From JAKFWF01 sp031374115 (GTDB taxonomy: Bacteria > Pseudomonadota > Alphaproteobacteria > Rhizobiales > Hyphomicrobiaceae), in assembly GCA_031374115.1 (NCBI GenBank), contig JANMNO010000117.1:1-64000 (forward strand): a stretch of 64,000 nucleotides of DNA, read 5' to 3'. Positions 16,705 through 25,453 of this stretch are shown in pieces; position 1 is the stretch's first letter; the number at the start of each line of letters is the position of its first letter. Position numbers and translations under genes: made by a program. The notes under the pieces are model-generated. The model did not search any database and was not told where the DNA came from. It saw only the letters and a program-made list of their open reading frames with translations.

Positions 16705-18525
16705 CTACTCCACAGTCACGGATTTTGCCAAGTTACGCGGCTGATCGACGTCGGTGCCCATGAATACGGCAGTATGATAGGCCATCAACTGCACCGGCAC
16801 GGCGTAGATCAGCGGACTTGTGAACGGGTGTGCATCAGGCATCTGAATATGTGCGTACACCGGACATCCGGCCGACCCCGATTCGGCATTCGTCACGATA
16901 ATGATCTGGCCGCCGCGCGCTGCCACCTCCTGCACATTCGATATCGTCTTTTCGAACAACTCGTCGTGCGGTGCGACCACAATCACTGGAACGTTCTCGT
17001 CGATTAGTGCGATCGGGCCGTGCTTCAACTCGCCTGCCGCATAGCCCTCGGCGTGAATGTAGGAGATTTCCTTCAACTTCAGCGCGCCTTCCAGCGCCAA
17101 CGGATAGCTCGACCCGCGACCGAGATAGAGCACATCCTTGGCTTTGCCGAGATAATGGGAAAGCTGTTCGAATACAGCTTCCTGACGCAGGATTGTCGTG
17201 ATGTGGCGCGGCACCTCCATGAGTGCCTGCACCAGTTCCTGCTCTTGCGCCGCTGACAATGTGCCCCGCGCCCGGCCTAAGGCAATTGCGAGACAGGCGA
17301 GCACCGACAGCTGGCAAGTGAACGCTTTGGTCGAGGCAACGCCGATCTCTGGTCCGGCGAGCGTTGGCAGAACCGCGTCCGACTCCCGCGCGATCGTCGA
17401 CGTGCGCACATTGACCACGGAGGCAATGCGCTGTCCCTGCGCCCGGCAGTAGCGCAGCGTCGCCAGCGTATCGGCGGTCTCGCCCGACTGCGATACGAAC
17501 ACCGAGAGCCCGCCCTTCGACAATGGTGCCTCCCGATACCGCAGTTCGGAAGCCACATCGATCTCGACCGGAATGCGGGCGTATTTTTCGATCCAGTACT
17601 TGGCGACGAGACCCGCGTAGTAGGCCGTGCCGCACGCCGAAATGGTGACCCGGCTTACGGTTGCGAGATCGAGCCCCATGTCCGGAAAGTTGACCCGTCC
17701 TTCAGCCATGTCGATGTAGTTGGCGAGCGTATGGCTAATCACTTCCGGCTGCTCGTAGATTTCCTTCGCCATGAAGTGACGGTGGTTGCCCTTGTCGACG
17801 AGCATGCTGCCGGCCGCCGAGCGGATCATCGTGCGCTGCACACGAACGCCGGCGGTGTCGCGCACTTCGAGGCTGTCGCGCGTGAGGATTGCCCAATCGC
17901 CATCCTCGAGATAGGTCACCTGGTCGGTAAACGGAGCAAGTGCGATCGCATCCGAACCCAGATACATTTCGCCGTCGCCGTGACCAACCGCGAGTGGCGG
18001 TCCGTTGCGTGCGCCAATCATCAGATTGTCGTTGCCGGCAAAAATGATCCCCAGCGCAAATGCACCCTGCAGGCGCGGCAGCACATTGGCGACGGCTTCG
18101 ATGGGGGCGACGCCACGGCTGAGCTCGCGCGTCAGAAGATGGACCACGGTTTCCGTGTCAGTCTCGGTCTCGAAGGTGTAGCCATCGGCTGAAAGCTCAG
18201 CCTTCAGCTCGCGGAAGTTTTCGATAATGCCGTTATGGACGACCGACACCTTGCCGCTCATATGCGGGTGCGCGTTACGCTCAACCGGCTTGCCGTGTGT
18301 CGCCCACCGGGTATGTCCGATGCCGGTTCGCCCCTTGAGAGGTTCTTCGTGCAATCGCGCTTCCAGGTTGCGCAGTTTTCCCTCGGCACGGCGGCGTCCC
18401 AGATGCCCATTCTCGACGGTCGCAACGCCGGCCGAATCGTAACCGCGATACTCGAGCCGCCGCAGCGCCTCGACGATGTCGGCGGCAACCGCTTTCTTGC
18501 CAAGAATACCAACGATTCCACACAT
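16705..18525 (-). CDS. glmS: Glucosamine-6-phosphate synthase (isomerizing)
   Basis: A 606-residue enzyme that makes glucosamine 6-phosphate from fructose 6-phosphate and glutamine, the entry step to UDP-GlcNAc. The N-terminal Ntn amidotransferase begins MCGIVGILGKK, placing the catalytic Cys next to the initiator Met, which fixes the start at ATG 18525 despite an open frame to 18684. GIGHTRWATHG and HNGIIENF follow. Two SIS sugar-isomerase domains are seen (SACGTAYYAGL with SQSGETADTLATL; then GRGSSYPLALEGALKLKE), and the C-terminus ends PRNLAKSVTVE as in the family. It neighbours glmU, its pathway partner. Confidence 0.97.
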   Translation of the reverse strand: MCGIVGILGKKAVAADIVEALRRLEYRGYDSAGVATVENGHLGRRRAEGKLRNLEARLHEEPLKGRTGIGHTRWATHGKPVERNAHPHMSGKVSVVHNGIIENFRELKAELSADGYTFETETDTETVVHLLTRELSRGVAPIEAVANVLPRLQGAFALGIIFAGNDNLMIGARNGPPLAVGHGDGEMYLGSDAIALAPFTDQVTYLEDGDWAILTRDSLEVRDTAGVRVQRTMIRSAAGSMLVDKGNHRHFMAKEIYEQPEVISHTLANYIDMAEGRVNFPDMGLDLATVSRVTISACGTAYYAGLVAKYWIEKYARIPVEIDVASELRYREAPLSKGGLSVFVSQSGETADTLATLRYCRAQGQRIASVVNVRTSTIARESDAVLPTLAGPEIGVASTKAFTCQLSVLACLAIALGRARGTLSAAQEQELVQALMEVPRHITTILRQEAVFEQLSHYLGKAKDVLYLGRGSSYPLALEGALKLKEISYIHAEGYAAGELKHGPIALIDENVPVIVVAPHDELFEKTISNVQEVAARGGQIIIVTNAESGSAGCPVYAHIQMPDAHPFTSPLIYAVPVQLMAYHTAVFMGTDVDQPRNLAKSVTVE

Positions 18526-18595
18526 TTCAAACCTCTGTCCGGACGCTTCGGCACCCTGATAAGTGTTTCGCGGCGCTACTCTCAAGTAAATCTTT

Positions 18596-18688
18596 GTTGG
18601 CGATTGCGACACCGCTGCGCGGCGCCGGCCGCAATCGTATCTTCTGTTGGCGATTGCGACACCGCTGCGCGGTGCCGGCCGCAATCGC
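18596..18688. repeat. Tandem two-stem hairpin elements, copies B1 and B2
   Basis: Two copies 50 bp apart. Each has outer arms CGATTGC (18601-18607 and 18651-18657) and GCAATCG (18631-18637 and 18681-18687) around a core GACACCGCTGCGCGG followed by CGCCGGCC or TGCCGGCC. The inner stem CACCGC/GCGGTG is perfect in B2 and has one mismatch in B1. The core matches that of elements A1 and A2 at 1.7 kb. The pair lies between glmU and glmS. Confidence 0.75.
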
Positions 18689-18700
18689 TAAATCACTCTC

Positions 18701-20062
18701 CTACCCTGCCTTGGAAGCATTGCGTCTCGCCATCATGACCCGGAACTTCTCGGCCCAGCCCTCGCGGATGTCCTGCGTATTACGCTCCAACGCCAATGCG
18801 TTGTCCGGCACATTCTTGGTGATCACGCTGCCGGATCCGACAAATGCGCCGGCGCCGATCCGGACCGGCGCCACCAGGGATGAGTTGGAGCCGACAAAGG
18901 CGCCGGCCCCGATCTCTGTTTTGGACTTGTTGAACCCGTCATAGTTACAAAAAATCGTTCCAGCGCCGATGTTGGCCTTTGCACCGACCGTGCCATCGCC
19001 AAGGTATGCGAGATGGTTGGCCTTCGCGCCGGCCGCCATCGCAACGTTCTTGACCTCGACGAAGTTGCCGATGTGAACCTCCGCGCCCAAATCAGCGCCA
19101 GGCCGCAGCCGGGCAAAGGGGCCGATCCGTGCACCCTTTCCGATCCGCGCGCCCTCGATATGGCAATTCGCCTTGATCTCGACACCATCCTCGACGATGA
19201 CGCCCGGCCCGAAAAACACGTTCGGTTCGATGACGACATCGCGCCCGATCACCGTGTCATGGCTGAACCACACCGTCATTGGTGCGATGAGGGTCGCGCC
19301 TTCGGCCATCACGCCGGCACGTCTGCGGCGCTGCCAGATCGCCTCTGCTTCGGCAAGCTGATCGCGCGCGTTGACGCCGAGGACTTCGTTCTCGGTGCAC
19401 ACCACGACGCCGGCGCGCAATCCCCGCTCACGGGCGATCTCGACTGCATCAGTCAGATAGTATTCGCCCTTGACGTTGGCATTGCCGATCGCGTCCAGGA
19501 TCGACAGCAGGTCCGGACAACGGAAGGCAAGAACGCCCGAGTTGCATAGGGTGATCTTGCGTTCTTCTTCGCTCGCTTCCCGATCTTCGCGGATCGACAA
19601 CAACGCACCGTCGTTGGCAGTGATGAGACGGCCATAGCCGGCGGGCTCGGCCGCATGAAAGCCCAGCACGGCAACGGCCGCGCCTGCGTCCAGCGCCTCC
19701 TTCAACCGCGTTATCGTCTCAGAGCGGATCAAAGGCGTGTCGGCATAGAGAACCATCGTGTCACCCTCGTGCGCCGCAATCGCCGATCTCGCGGCGAGGA
19801 CTGCATCGGCGGTGCCGCGCTGCTCGGCTTGTATAAACACGGTCGATTTTGGCGCATGCGCACGTGCTTCCTGGGCGACATCGTCCATGCCCGGGCCGGC
19901 GACAACCACCGGCGCTTCGCAACCGCTCTGCTGCGCCAGTTTCAGCACGTGCGCCAGCATCGAAAGGCCGGCGACCCGGTGCAACACCTTGGGCATCGCC
20001 GACTTCATCCGCGTGCCTTTGCCGGCCGCAAGAACGATGGCTTGGAAGGGCACTGTCTGCAT
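18701..20062 (-). CDS. glmU: Bifunctional GlcN-1-P acetyltransferase / GlcNAc-1-P uridyltransferase
   Basis: A 453-residue enzyme for the last two steps to UDP-GlcNAc, feeding peptidoglycan and lipopolysaccharide. The N-terminal nucleotidyltransferase carries LAAGKGTRMKSAMPKVLH (about residues 11-28), with VLYADTPLI and GVNARDQLAEAE further on. The C-terminal left-handed beta-helix shows hexapeptide repeats (from about residue 255) and the acetyltransferase signature EVKNVAMAAGAKANHLAYLGD. ATG 20062 is at the conserved N-terminus. glmU precedes glmS on the minus strand, separated by repeat elements that could uncouple their expression. Confidence 0.97.
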   Translation of the reverse strand: MQTVPFQAIVLAAGKGTRMKSAMPKVLHRVAGLSMLAHVLKLAQQSGCEAPVVVAGPGMDDVAQEARAHAPKSTVFIQAEQRGTADAVLAARSAIAAHEGDTMVLYADTPLIRSETITRLKEALDAGAAVAVLGFHAAEPAGYGRLITANDGALLSIREDREASEEERKITLCNSGVLAFRCPDLLSILDAIGNANVKGEYYLTDAVEIARERGLRAGVVVCTENEVLGVNARDQLAEAEAIWQRRRRAGVMAEGATLIAPMTVWFSHDTVIGRDVVIEPNVFFGPGVIVEDGVEIKANCHIEGARIGKGARIGPFARLRPGADLGAEVHIGNFVEVKNVAMAAGAKANHLAYLGDGTVGAKANIGAGTIFCNYDGFNKSKTEIGAGAFVGSNSSLVAPVRIGAGAFVGSGSVITKNVPDNALALERNTQDIREGWAEKFRVMMARRNASKAG

Positions 20063-20297
20063 GTATCAGCCTCGTTAACGGAACGATGTACGGTGATCGT
20101 TAGAAGAGGGATGTGGCAAGATCCATGCCGTGGTTTGCCGCAACCCGTACCGCTCTGCGACAACTGCCTGATGTAGACGCAGCAGCGCCACTGTCCACAG
20201 ACGCACGGTGCAATGCCAACGCTGGATGTTGACGGCGCAGCCGCCGTCTCCAAACACTTCTAGCATCAAACAACCGATTCGCAGCGGAGTGCACGTG

Positions 20298-21224
20298 ATG
20301 ACGATGGCCTCGACCCATACCCGGCCGCGGCGGACCGGCCAATTTGCGAAATTGTACGCCGGCTCATGGACTGTGCTGGCATTGCTGGCGCTGGCCTACA
20401 TGATCACGCTGGCGACCAATCCAAGCATCATCGGCAACTGGACCCCGGAGCGTTCGGCGCCCGAAACCAATGAAGGCCAGCGCTCGGCGGCGCGCTTTGC
20501 TACGGACCTTTCAGGACTGCGGCAATCGTTCGGCGAGATTCAGCGCGAAATGGCGGCCCTCAGTTCGGTTGTGCAGGCCGGCACCTCGCGTGACAAAGAA
20601 ATGCTGGAGCGTATCAGCGTGCTCGAAGAGCGGAGCAAGACGCAGGCCGTCGTCGAGGCGGCCGCTCCGGCAGCGCCATCAGCGCCCAAGACAGTGGTGC
20701 AACGCCAAGCCGAAGCGCGTGCACAGAAGATGGCGGAGAAGGCTGCGCTGGCGGCAGCGCCGACGCCCGCCGCCGCTGAACATGCAGCATCGGCCGCGGA
20801 AGCATCACCGTCGCGCTTTGTCGTCCTCAATGCCCCAGTCCCGTCGGCCAATCTGCTTGCTACCGGCAGCATCCCGGCTGCACCGGCGCAAGGCGTTCCC
20901 GCCCCGCCGGCCGCGATGCAGTCCGCCGTTGCCTTCGGACCGGGCGCCATCAAGGCTGCCACCCCGTCAGGCCCGGCCGGGGTAGAAATCGCAAGTGGTC
21001 CGTCGCTCGACACGCTGCGTCTCAATTGGAGCATGCTCGCCGAGCGCCATGCCGCGCAGCTGAAGAACTTGGAGGCCCGCTACACCAGTGCCGGCGAAGG
21101 GCAGCCCTACCAACTGTTGGCCGGCCCGCTCAGTTCGCCAGACGAAGCCAAGCGCGTCTGCGCCCAGCTCCAGGCCAAACGCGTCGCCTGCCGGGTGACC
21201 GGGTTCGGCGGCAACGCGCTGTAG
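20298..21224 (+). CDS. Membrane-anchored SPOR-like protein
   Basis: A 308-residue protein with a basic N-terminus (HTRPRRTGQFAKLYAGS) and one membrane helix (TVLALLALAYMITLAT, about residues 22-40), so N-in and C-out. A predicted coiled-coil stretch follows (about 60-120; LRQSFGEIQREMAALSS and LERISVLEERSKTQ), then a long Ala/Pro-rich linker. The C-terminus (about 265-305) resembles a minimal SPOR repeat: YQLLAGPLSSPDEAKRVCAQ then LQAKRVACRVTGFGG. ATG 20298 has GGAG 8 bp upstream. It is divergent from glmU. A cell-wall or division role is inferred from domain and neighbours only. Confidence 0.7.
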   Translation: MTMASTHTRPRRTGQFAKLYAGSWTVLALLALAYMITLATNPSIIGNWTPERSAPETNEGQRSAARFATDLSGLRQSFGEIQREMAALSSVVQAGTSRDKEMLERISVLEERSKTQAVVEAAAPAAPSAPKTVVQRQAEARAQKMAEKAALAAAPTPAAAEHAASAAEASPSRFVVLNAPVPSANLLATGSIPAAPAQGVPAPPAAMQSAVAFGPGAIKAATPSGPAGVEIASGPSLDTLRLNWSMLAERHAAQLKNLEARYTSAGEGQPYQLLAGPLSSPDEAKRVCAQLQAKRVACRVTGFGGNAL

Positions 21225-21246
21225 GTGCATAAACCGGTAAATGTTG

Positions 21247-21412
21247 TTAGACCCAGAGGAAGGGTCGGACAGCTACGCAAAAACCTTGGAGTCTGACAAA
21301 AAGCAGCGGTCGATGGTGTTCAGGATGGATGGTGTCTGACCCTCCGGGTCCGACACCAGGAAAGAACAAAATACCAGCAGTGGATGGTGTCAGACCCGGA
21401 GGGTCGGACACC
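21247..21412. repeat. 27-bp palindrome repeats (pair 2 plus decayed copies)
   Basis: Two intact units, 21331-21357 and 21386-21412, lie in opposite orientation, with the same GGTGTC-GACCC and GGGTC-GACACC arms as at 8.2 and 49.5 kb. The 28-bp spacer is again A-rich with AAAGAAC and CAGTGG. A decayed copy (AGACCCAGAGG then AGGGTCGGACA) lies at about 21249-21271, and GTCTGACA at 21291. The array fills the space between the convergent SPOR-like and metalloprotease genes. Confidence 0.8.
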
Positions 21413-21431
21413 TACGCGGCGCACCCCGCTT

Positions 21432-22421
21432 TCAATCGATGGTTTCTTGGCTGGCGTTGAAAGCATCGCACTGCTGCATGTTGCCGCTTTTGAAGCCTTG
21501 ACTGAACCAGCGCACACGGGCGGCGGAGGATCCGTGCGTAAAGGCATCCTTGACGACGCGGCCGGACCCCATGTTGCGCTGAATCATGTCGTCACCAATC
21601 TGCGACGCGGCGTTGAGGCCCTCCTCGATATCGCCTTGCTGGAGGCGGCTCTTCAGCTGATCGTTGAGCTTTGCCCACACGCCGGCGAGGCAGTCCGCCT
21701 GCAGCTCCATCCGCACCTGAATGCGATTGCTGGTGCGCTGATCGGAACGCTCCTTCAACTCTTGGACGCGGTCGGCTATACCAAGCAGCGTCTGCACATG
21801 ATGGCCAACCTCGTGCGCCACCACATAGGCTTGTGCAAAGTCACCTGGCGCGTTGAAACGCCGCTTCAACTCCTCATAGAACGCCAGATCGATGTAAACT
21901 TTGCGATCGAGCGGGCAGTAGAACGGACCCATTGCCGTCTGGCCGGTGCCACACGCGGTCGGTGTCGCACGATCGAAAATGACCAGCTTCGGCTCGACGT
22001 ATTTCTTGCCAAAGCCCTGGAACACGCGGCTCCACACATCCTCGGTATCGGCCAGGACGCGACTGACAAATTTCTTCGTTTCATCCGCGTCGGCCGACTG
22101 GCGCGGCTTGTTCCCCGGCAAGCCGGGAAGGTCGAAGGGGCTGCGCTGCGATGTCGGCTGACTGCCGGGTTGCGAGCCGGGCATCTGCGGCACGCGCGAC
22201 ATATCCGGCATACCGCCGCCACCACGAAGCAGATCGAGCGGATTGAAGCCAAACAGAAGCATGACCGCGCCGATGATCAGCATCGTCGTCAGGCTGAAGC
22301 CGCCGCGCCCGCCGCCACCCATTGGAAACGGGATGCCGCCGCCGCCGAACATGCCACCGCCGCCCTGGCCACGCCGATCCTCGACATTTTTGCTTTCGCG
22401 ATCCTGTTCGTCGTAGCGCAT
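21432..22421 (-). CDS. YpfJ-type neutral zinc metalloprotease
   Basis: A 329-residue membrane-anchored protein of the predicted zinc metallopeptidase family typified by E. coli YpfJ. The N-terminus is Gly-rich (MFGGGGIPFPMGGGGRGG), followed by one hydrophobic helix (LTTMLIIGAVMLLFGFNPL). The catalytic HExxH is in VVAHEVGHHVQ (about residue 205), with a downstream acidic QADCLAGVW that fits the third zinc ligand. Upstream blocks LVIFDRATPTACGTG and PFYCPLDRKVYIDLAFY are typical. The natural substrate is unknown. The start is ATG 22421; it lies downstream of the malonyl-CoA decarboxylase gene on the same strand. Confidence 0.9.
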   Translation of the reverse strand: MRYDEQDRESKNVEDRRGQGGGGMFGGGGIPFPMGGGGRGGFSLTTMLIIGAVMLLFGFNPLDLLRGGGGMPDMSRVPQMPGSQPGSQPTSQRSPFDLPGLPGNKPRQSADADETKKFVSRVLADTEDVWSRVFQGFGKKYVEPKLVIFDRATPTACGTGQTAMGPFYCPLDRKVYIDLAFYEELKRRFNAPGDFAQAYVVAHEVGHHVQTLLGIADRVQELKERSDQRTSNRIQVRMELQADCLAGVWAKLNDQLKSRLQQGDIEEGLNAASQIGDDMIQRNMGSGRVVKDAFTHGSSAARVRWFSQGFKSGNMQQCDAFNASQETID

Positions 22422-22504
22422 CGGAATGTCCTAATTCTTGATTGCTTGGCCGGTGATCTGCTCGCTATTGTGCATTTCGGCGGATGTGGCACAAGCTCAT
22501 CATC

Positions 22505-23938
22505 TCATGTTCGCGTATCCTCGTCGGACGCGGGCTCCATGGCAACCTTGCGAGCGGGCGCCGGCAGCTTCTTGAGCTCGGGCTGCGCCTTCGCCTTGTC
22601 GCTCTGCCGCAGCAGCGATTTTACGTTCCTGGACGCGACCACGGTGCCATCGTTCGCGTAGGCCTCGTGGTTGGCTTCGATCTCCTTGAGCTCATACTTG
22701 TAGTTGACCATCAAGCCGTGGGCCTCGGCCAAGCCTTTCGGCGAGGTATCGCCGAGCCAATTGATCCGCTCGAGCTTGGCCCCGTTACCGAGATGGAACC
22801 TCGCCACCTGGTCGACCGGCCGGCCATCGCCGTTCTTGGCCACCAGGAAATAGTGCGCCGCAAGCGACATCAAGCTTGGCTTCAGAGTGATCTCGCTCGA
22901 CGGATCGTCGACCCACTCAGGGTCGTTCAGCGAGGCCAGCGCCACGCGATCGGCCGTGGTCACGACGCCGGCGGTCATGTCGGCGCGCACGCGATCGAGC
23001 CAACGGGCGAAATGAGGCACCGGCGAAAGCGTCACGAAGGTTTTAAGCGTCGGGTGTTCCTTGGCCAGTTCCTCAGCGACCTGCTTGATCAGGAAGTTTC
23101 CAAACGAGATGCCTCGCAGCCCCTCCTGGCAATTGGAGATCGAGTAGAACACAGCAGTGTTTGGCGGTACTGCGGCGGTTTTGCGCTCCTCATGCAACAC
23201 GTCGGTAATGCCGGCCGGAATCTCGCCCATCAGTGCGACTTCGACGAAAATCAACGGCTCGTCGATCAGCGAGGGATGGAAGAAAGCAAAGCACCGGCGA
23301 TCGGCTGGGTCGAGCCTGCGCCGCAGGTCATCCCAGCCCTGGATCTCGTGCACCGCCTCATAAGCGATGATCTTGTCGAGGATCGCAGCTGGCGTTTGCC
23401 AATCGATACGGCGCAGCACCAGGAAGCCGCGATTGAACCAGGAATAAAGCAGATGCATCAAATCGCCATCGACCAGTGCGAGGGCCGCGGTCAACGCCGC
23501 TTCGCCTTTCGGCTGACGCAGTAGATCCCGGCGCATGGCGACGATCTGTGCTGTGGCCCCCGGGGCCAGATTCAAGCGTCGAAAGAATTCTTGACGCGGA
23601 CTTTCCAGAACCGTCTGGAGACGGGCCAGGTTTGCGTCCGACGGATCCTTTGCGAAGGCCGCAGACGCGAGCTTTGCCTGCGCTCTATCAGGCTGCATGG
23701 CCTCGGCCAAGTAGCGAAAAAAGGCGCGCTTCTCGTCTGGACTTATGGTTGCATAACGGCTCAGCAACTCGCGCGCGAGCACGACGCCCGACGCTTCGCC
23801 TCTGCTGGAAACGAGGGCCGCAGCCAGCGCCTCGACCTTTTCGCCAGCACCGGCGCCACGCAGCGGCCAAGGCAGCAATTGCCGCCCCTGTTCGGCAACC
23901 GTGTTCATCAACTCTTGCAGGAACGTGACATTGATCAT
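22505..23938 (-). CDS. Malonyl-CoA decarboxylase
   Basis: A 477-residue enzyme that converts malonyl-CoA to acetyl-CoA and CO2. It has the all-helical N-terminal domain (about residues 60-170) and the GNAT-like C-terminal catalytic domain. Family blocks seen are FFHPSLIDEPLIFVEVAL, FYSISNCQEGLRGISFGNFL, LKTFVTLSPVPHFARWL and AHYFLVAKNGDGRPVDQVAR, followed by the conserved FHLGNGA that holds the likely catalytic histidine. In rhizobia the homologue (MatA) lies with malonyl-CoA synthetase and dicarboxylate transport genes; none is present here, so it may work in removing stray malonyl-CoA. The start is ATG 23938. Confidence 0.93.
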   Translation of the reverse strand: MINVTFLQELMNTVAEQGRQLLPWPLRGAGAGEKVEALAAALVSSRGEASGVVLARELLSRYATISPDEKRAFFRYLAEAMQPDRAQAKLASAAFAKDPSDANLARLQTVLESPRQEFFRRLNLAPGATAQIVAMRRDLLRQPKGEAALTAALALVDGDLMHLLYSWFNRGFLVLRRIDWQTPAAILDKIIAYEAVHEIQGWDDLRRRLDPADRRCFAFFHPSLIDEPLIFVEVALMGEIPAGITDVLHEERKTAAVPPNTAVFYSISNCQEGLRGISFGNFLIKQVAEELAKEHPTLKTFVTLSPVPHFARWLDRVRADMTAGVVTTADRVALASLNDPEWVDDPSSEITLKPSLMSLAAHYFLVAKNGDGRPVDQVARFHLGNGAKLERINWLGDTSPKGLAEAHGLMVNYKYELKEIEANHEAYANDGTVVASRNVKSLLRQSDKAKAQPELKKLPAPARKVAMEPASDEDTRT

Positions 23939-24111
23939 GCGCGGACCTTGACGTTCGTGCTGGACGACGCTGCTGACGTGGCATTGGAATTGTGTCAGGC
24001 GTTTATCTATACAGAACTCAAGAGCACGCCTGCAATGCGGCGTGGTTGTAGGTATTCGGCAATGGCCCGGCTAGCTTGGCTGCAACAACAAAGAACATCT
24101 GGAGAAAACGC

Positions 24112-25416
24112 ATGAGGAAAGAATCATTTGCTGTCGTGGCAGGCTGTTCGCTCGTAATGCTCTCAGGCTATGGTCCAGCGAGCGCGCAACGTGTCAATGC
24201 CGCAGCTCCGCAATCCAAGACCGGCGACGATCAAGGAATGTCCAGAGAGCGGCTGGCGCGTATCTCTGGCGCCATGAAGGAGCAGCTCGAGAAGGGCACA
24301 TTCCCAGGTGCCGTCACAGTTGTCGCGCGGCGCGGCCAAGTGGTGCACTTCGAGGCAAACGGCTTCTTGGACGCCGCCAAGAGCAAACCGATCGTAAAGG
24401 ATAGCCTGTTCCGCCTCGCCTCCATGACCAAGCCAATCGTGTCGGCCGCCGCCATGATGCTTATCGAACGCGGCACCGTGAAGTTGAATGACCCGATTTC
24501 GATCTGGCTTCCCGAACTAAAGGACATGAAGGTCGAGGCCCCGGTCACCGACAAGGACGGCAAAATCACGACGGAGGACGTGCCAGCCGCGCGGCCGATC
24601 CTGGTGCACGATTTACTGCGTCATACTGCCGGCTTCGTCTATGCGGGCAGTACCAAATCGGCCCGCATCAAAGAGGCTTACGAGAAGGCCAACATCGAAG
24701 CACGTGAAGTCGATATTTCCGGCGACGACATGTTGAAGGCGTTGGGACAAATTCCGTTGGCGCATCAGCCGGGCACGTTCTGGGAGTACTCGATTGCCGT
24801 CGACGTGCTGGGCCTGTTGCTCGAACGTGTCACCAAACAACCGCTCGACCAGCTCCTGAGCGAAATGCTGCTTACCCCGCTTGGCATGAGGGATACCGCG
24901 TTCTGGGTCGATCCATCGAAAGTTGCCCGCCTGGCCGAAACGCTCGATGCCGACGCGCAAAAGGCGCCGATGCTGAAATCGTATCGGCAGTTTACGAAGC
25001 CCGATGGACGCAACTACCTCAAGGGTGGCGCAGGCCTCGTCGGCACGGCCGAGGATTATCTCAAGTTCACCCAAATGATTGTCAATGGCGGCGAGTATCA
25101 AGGCAAACGCTATCTATCGAAGAAGACCGTCGAGTTCATGCTCGCCGATCATACTGCCGGCATGGGCGGAACAACGATTGCGTCGACGGGCCCGGGCTAC
25201 GGCTTCGGCCTTGGTTTTGCGACCCGGTTGCAGGACGGCATGGCCTGGGTCCCGGGCTCGAAGGGCGACGCGATGTGGGCCGGTGCTTGGGGCACTAGCT
25301 TCTGGATCGACCCGAAAGAAGGTTTGGTCGGCATCTTGATGTCACAAGGTCCTTCGACCCGCGTGCACTCGCGGATGCTGTTCAAGAACCTCGTCTACGG
25401 TGCGATGGTGAAGTGA
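24112..25416 (+). CDS. Secreted serine hydrolase (beta-lactamase/transpeptidase-like)
   Basis: A 434-residue class-C beta-lactamase-fold hydrolase. The signal peptide runs to about ASAQ (residue 25). The catalytic SxxK tetrad is in FRLASMTKPIVSAAAMML (SMTK, about residues 105-108), and the tyrosine motif is likely WEYSIAVDV. VHDLLRHTAGFVY and GGAGLVGTAEDYLKFTQMI are blocks found in the EstB/esterase branch of this family, so an esterase or peptidase is more likely than a true beta-lactamase. ATG 24112 has TGGAG upstream; an in-frame ATG lies at 24076. Its convergent neighbour is a hydroxyacid dehydrogenase. Confidence 0.85.
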   Translation: MRKESFAVVAGCSLVMLSGYGPASAQRVNAAAPQSKTGDDQGMSRERLARISGAMKEQLEKGTFPGAVTVVARRGQVVHFEANGFLDAAKSKPIVKDSLFRLASMTKPIVSAAAMMLIERGTVKLNDPISIWLPELKDMKVEAPVTDKDGKITTEDVPAARPILVHDLLRHTAGFVYAGSTKSARIKEAYEKANIEAREVDISGDDMLKALGQIPLAHQPGTFWEYSIAVDVLGLLLERVTKQPLDQLLSEMLLTPLGMRDTAFWVDPSKVARLAETLDADAQKAPMLKSYRQFTKPDGRNYLKGGAGLVGTAEDYLKFTQMIVNGGEYQGKRYLSKKTVEFMLADHTAGMGGTTIASTGPGYGFGLGFATRLQDGMAWVPGSKGDAMWAGAWGTSFWIDPKEGLVGILMSQGPSTRVHSRMLFKNLVYGAMVK

Positions 25417-25453
25417 AAAGAGTAGGTGGGAGCGGCGTGCCCTCGACGATCTC

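Noticed and set aside
18596..18688. Tandem repeats as a possible CRISPR fragment
   Set aside because: Only two units, almost no spacer between them, strong internal hairpins and a matching core elsewhere; no cas genes in the window.
24112..25416. Beta-lactamase resistance gene
   Set aside because: Although the SxxK motif is present, the surrounding blocks match esterase/peptidase members and the context is housekeeping, so a resistance role is not supported.
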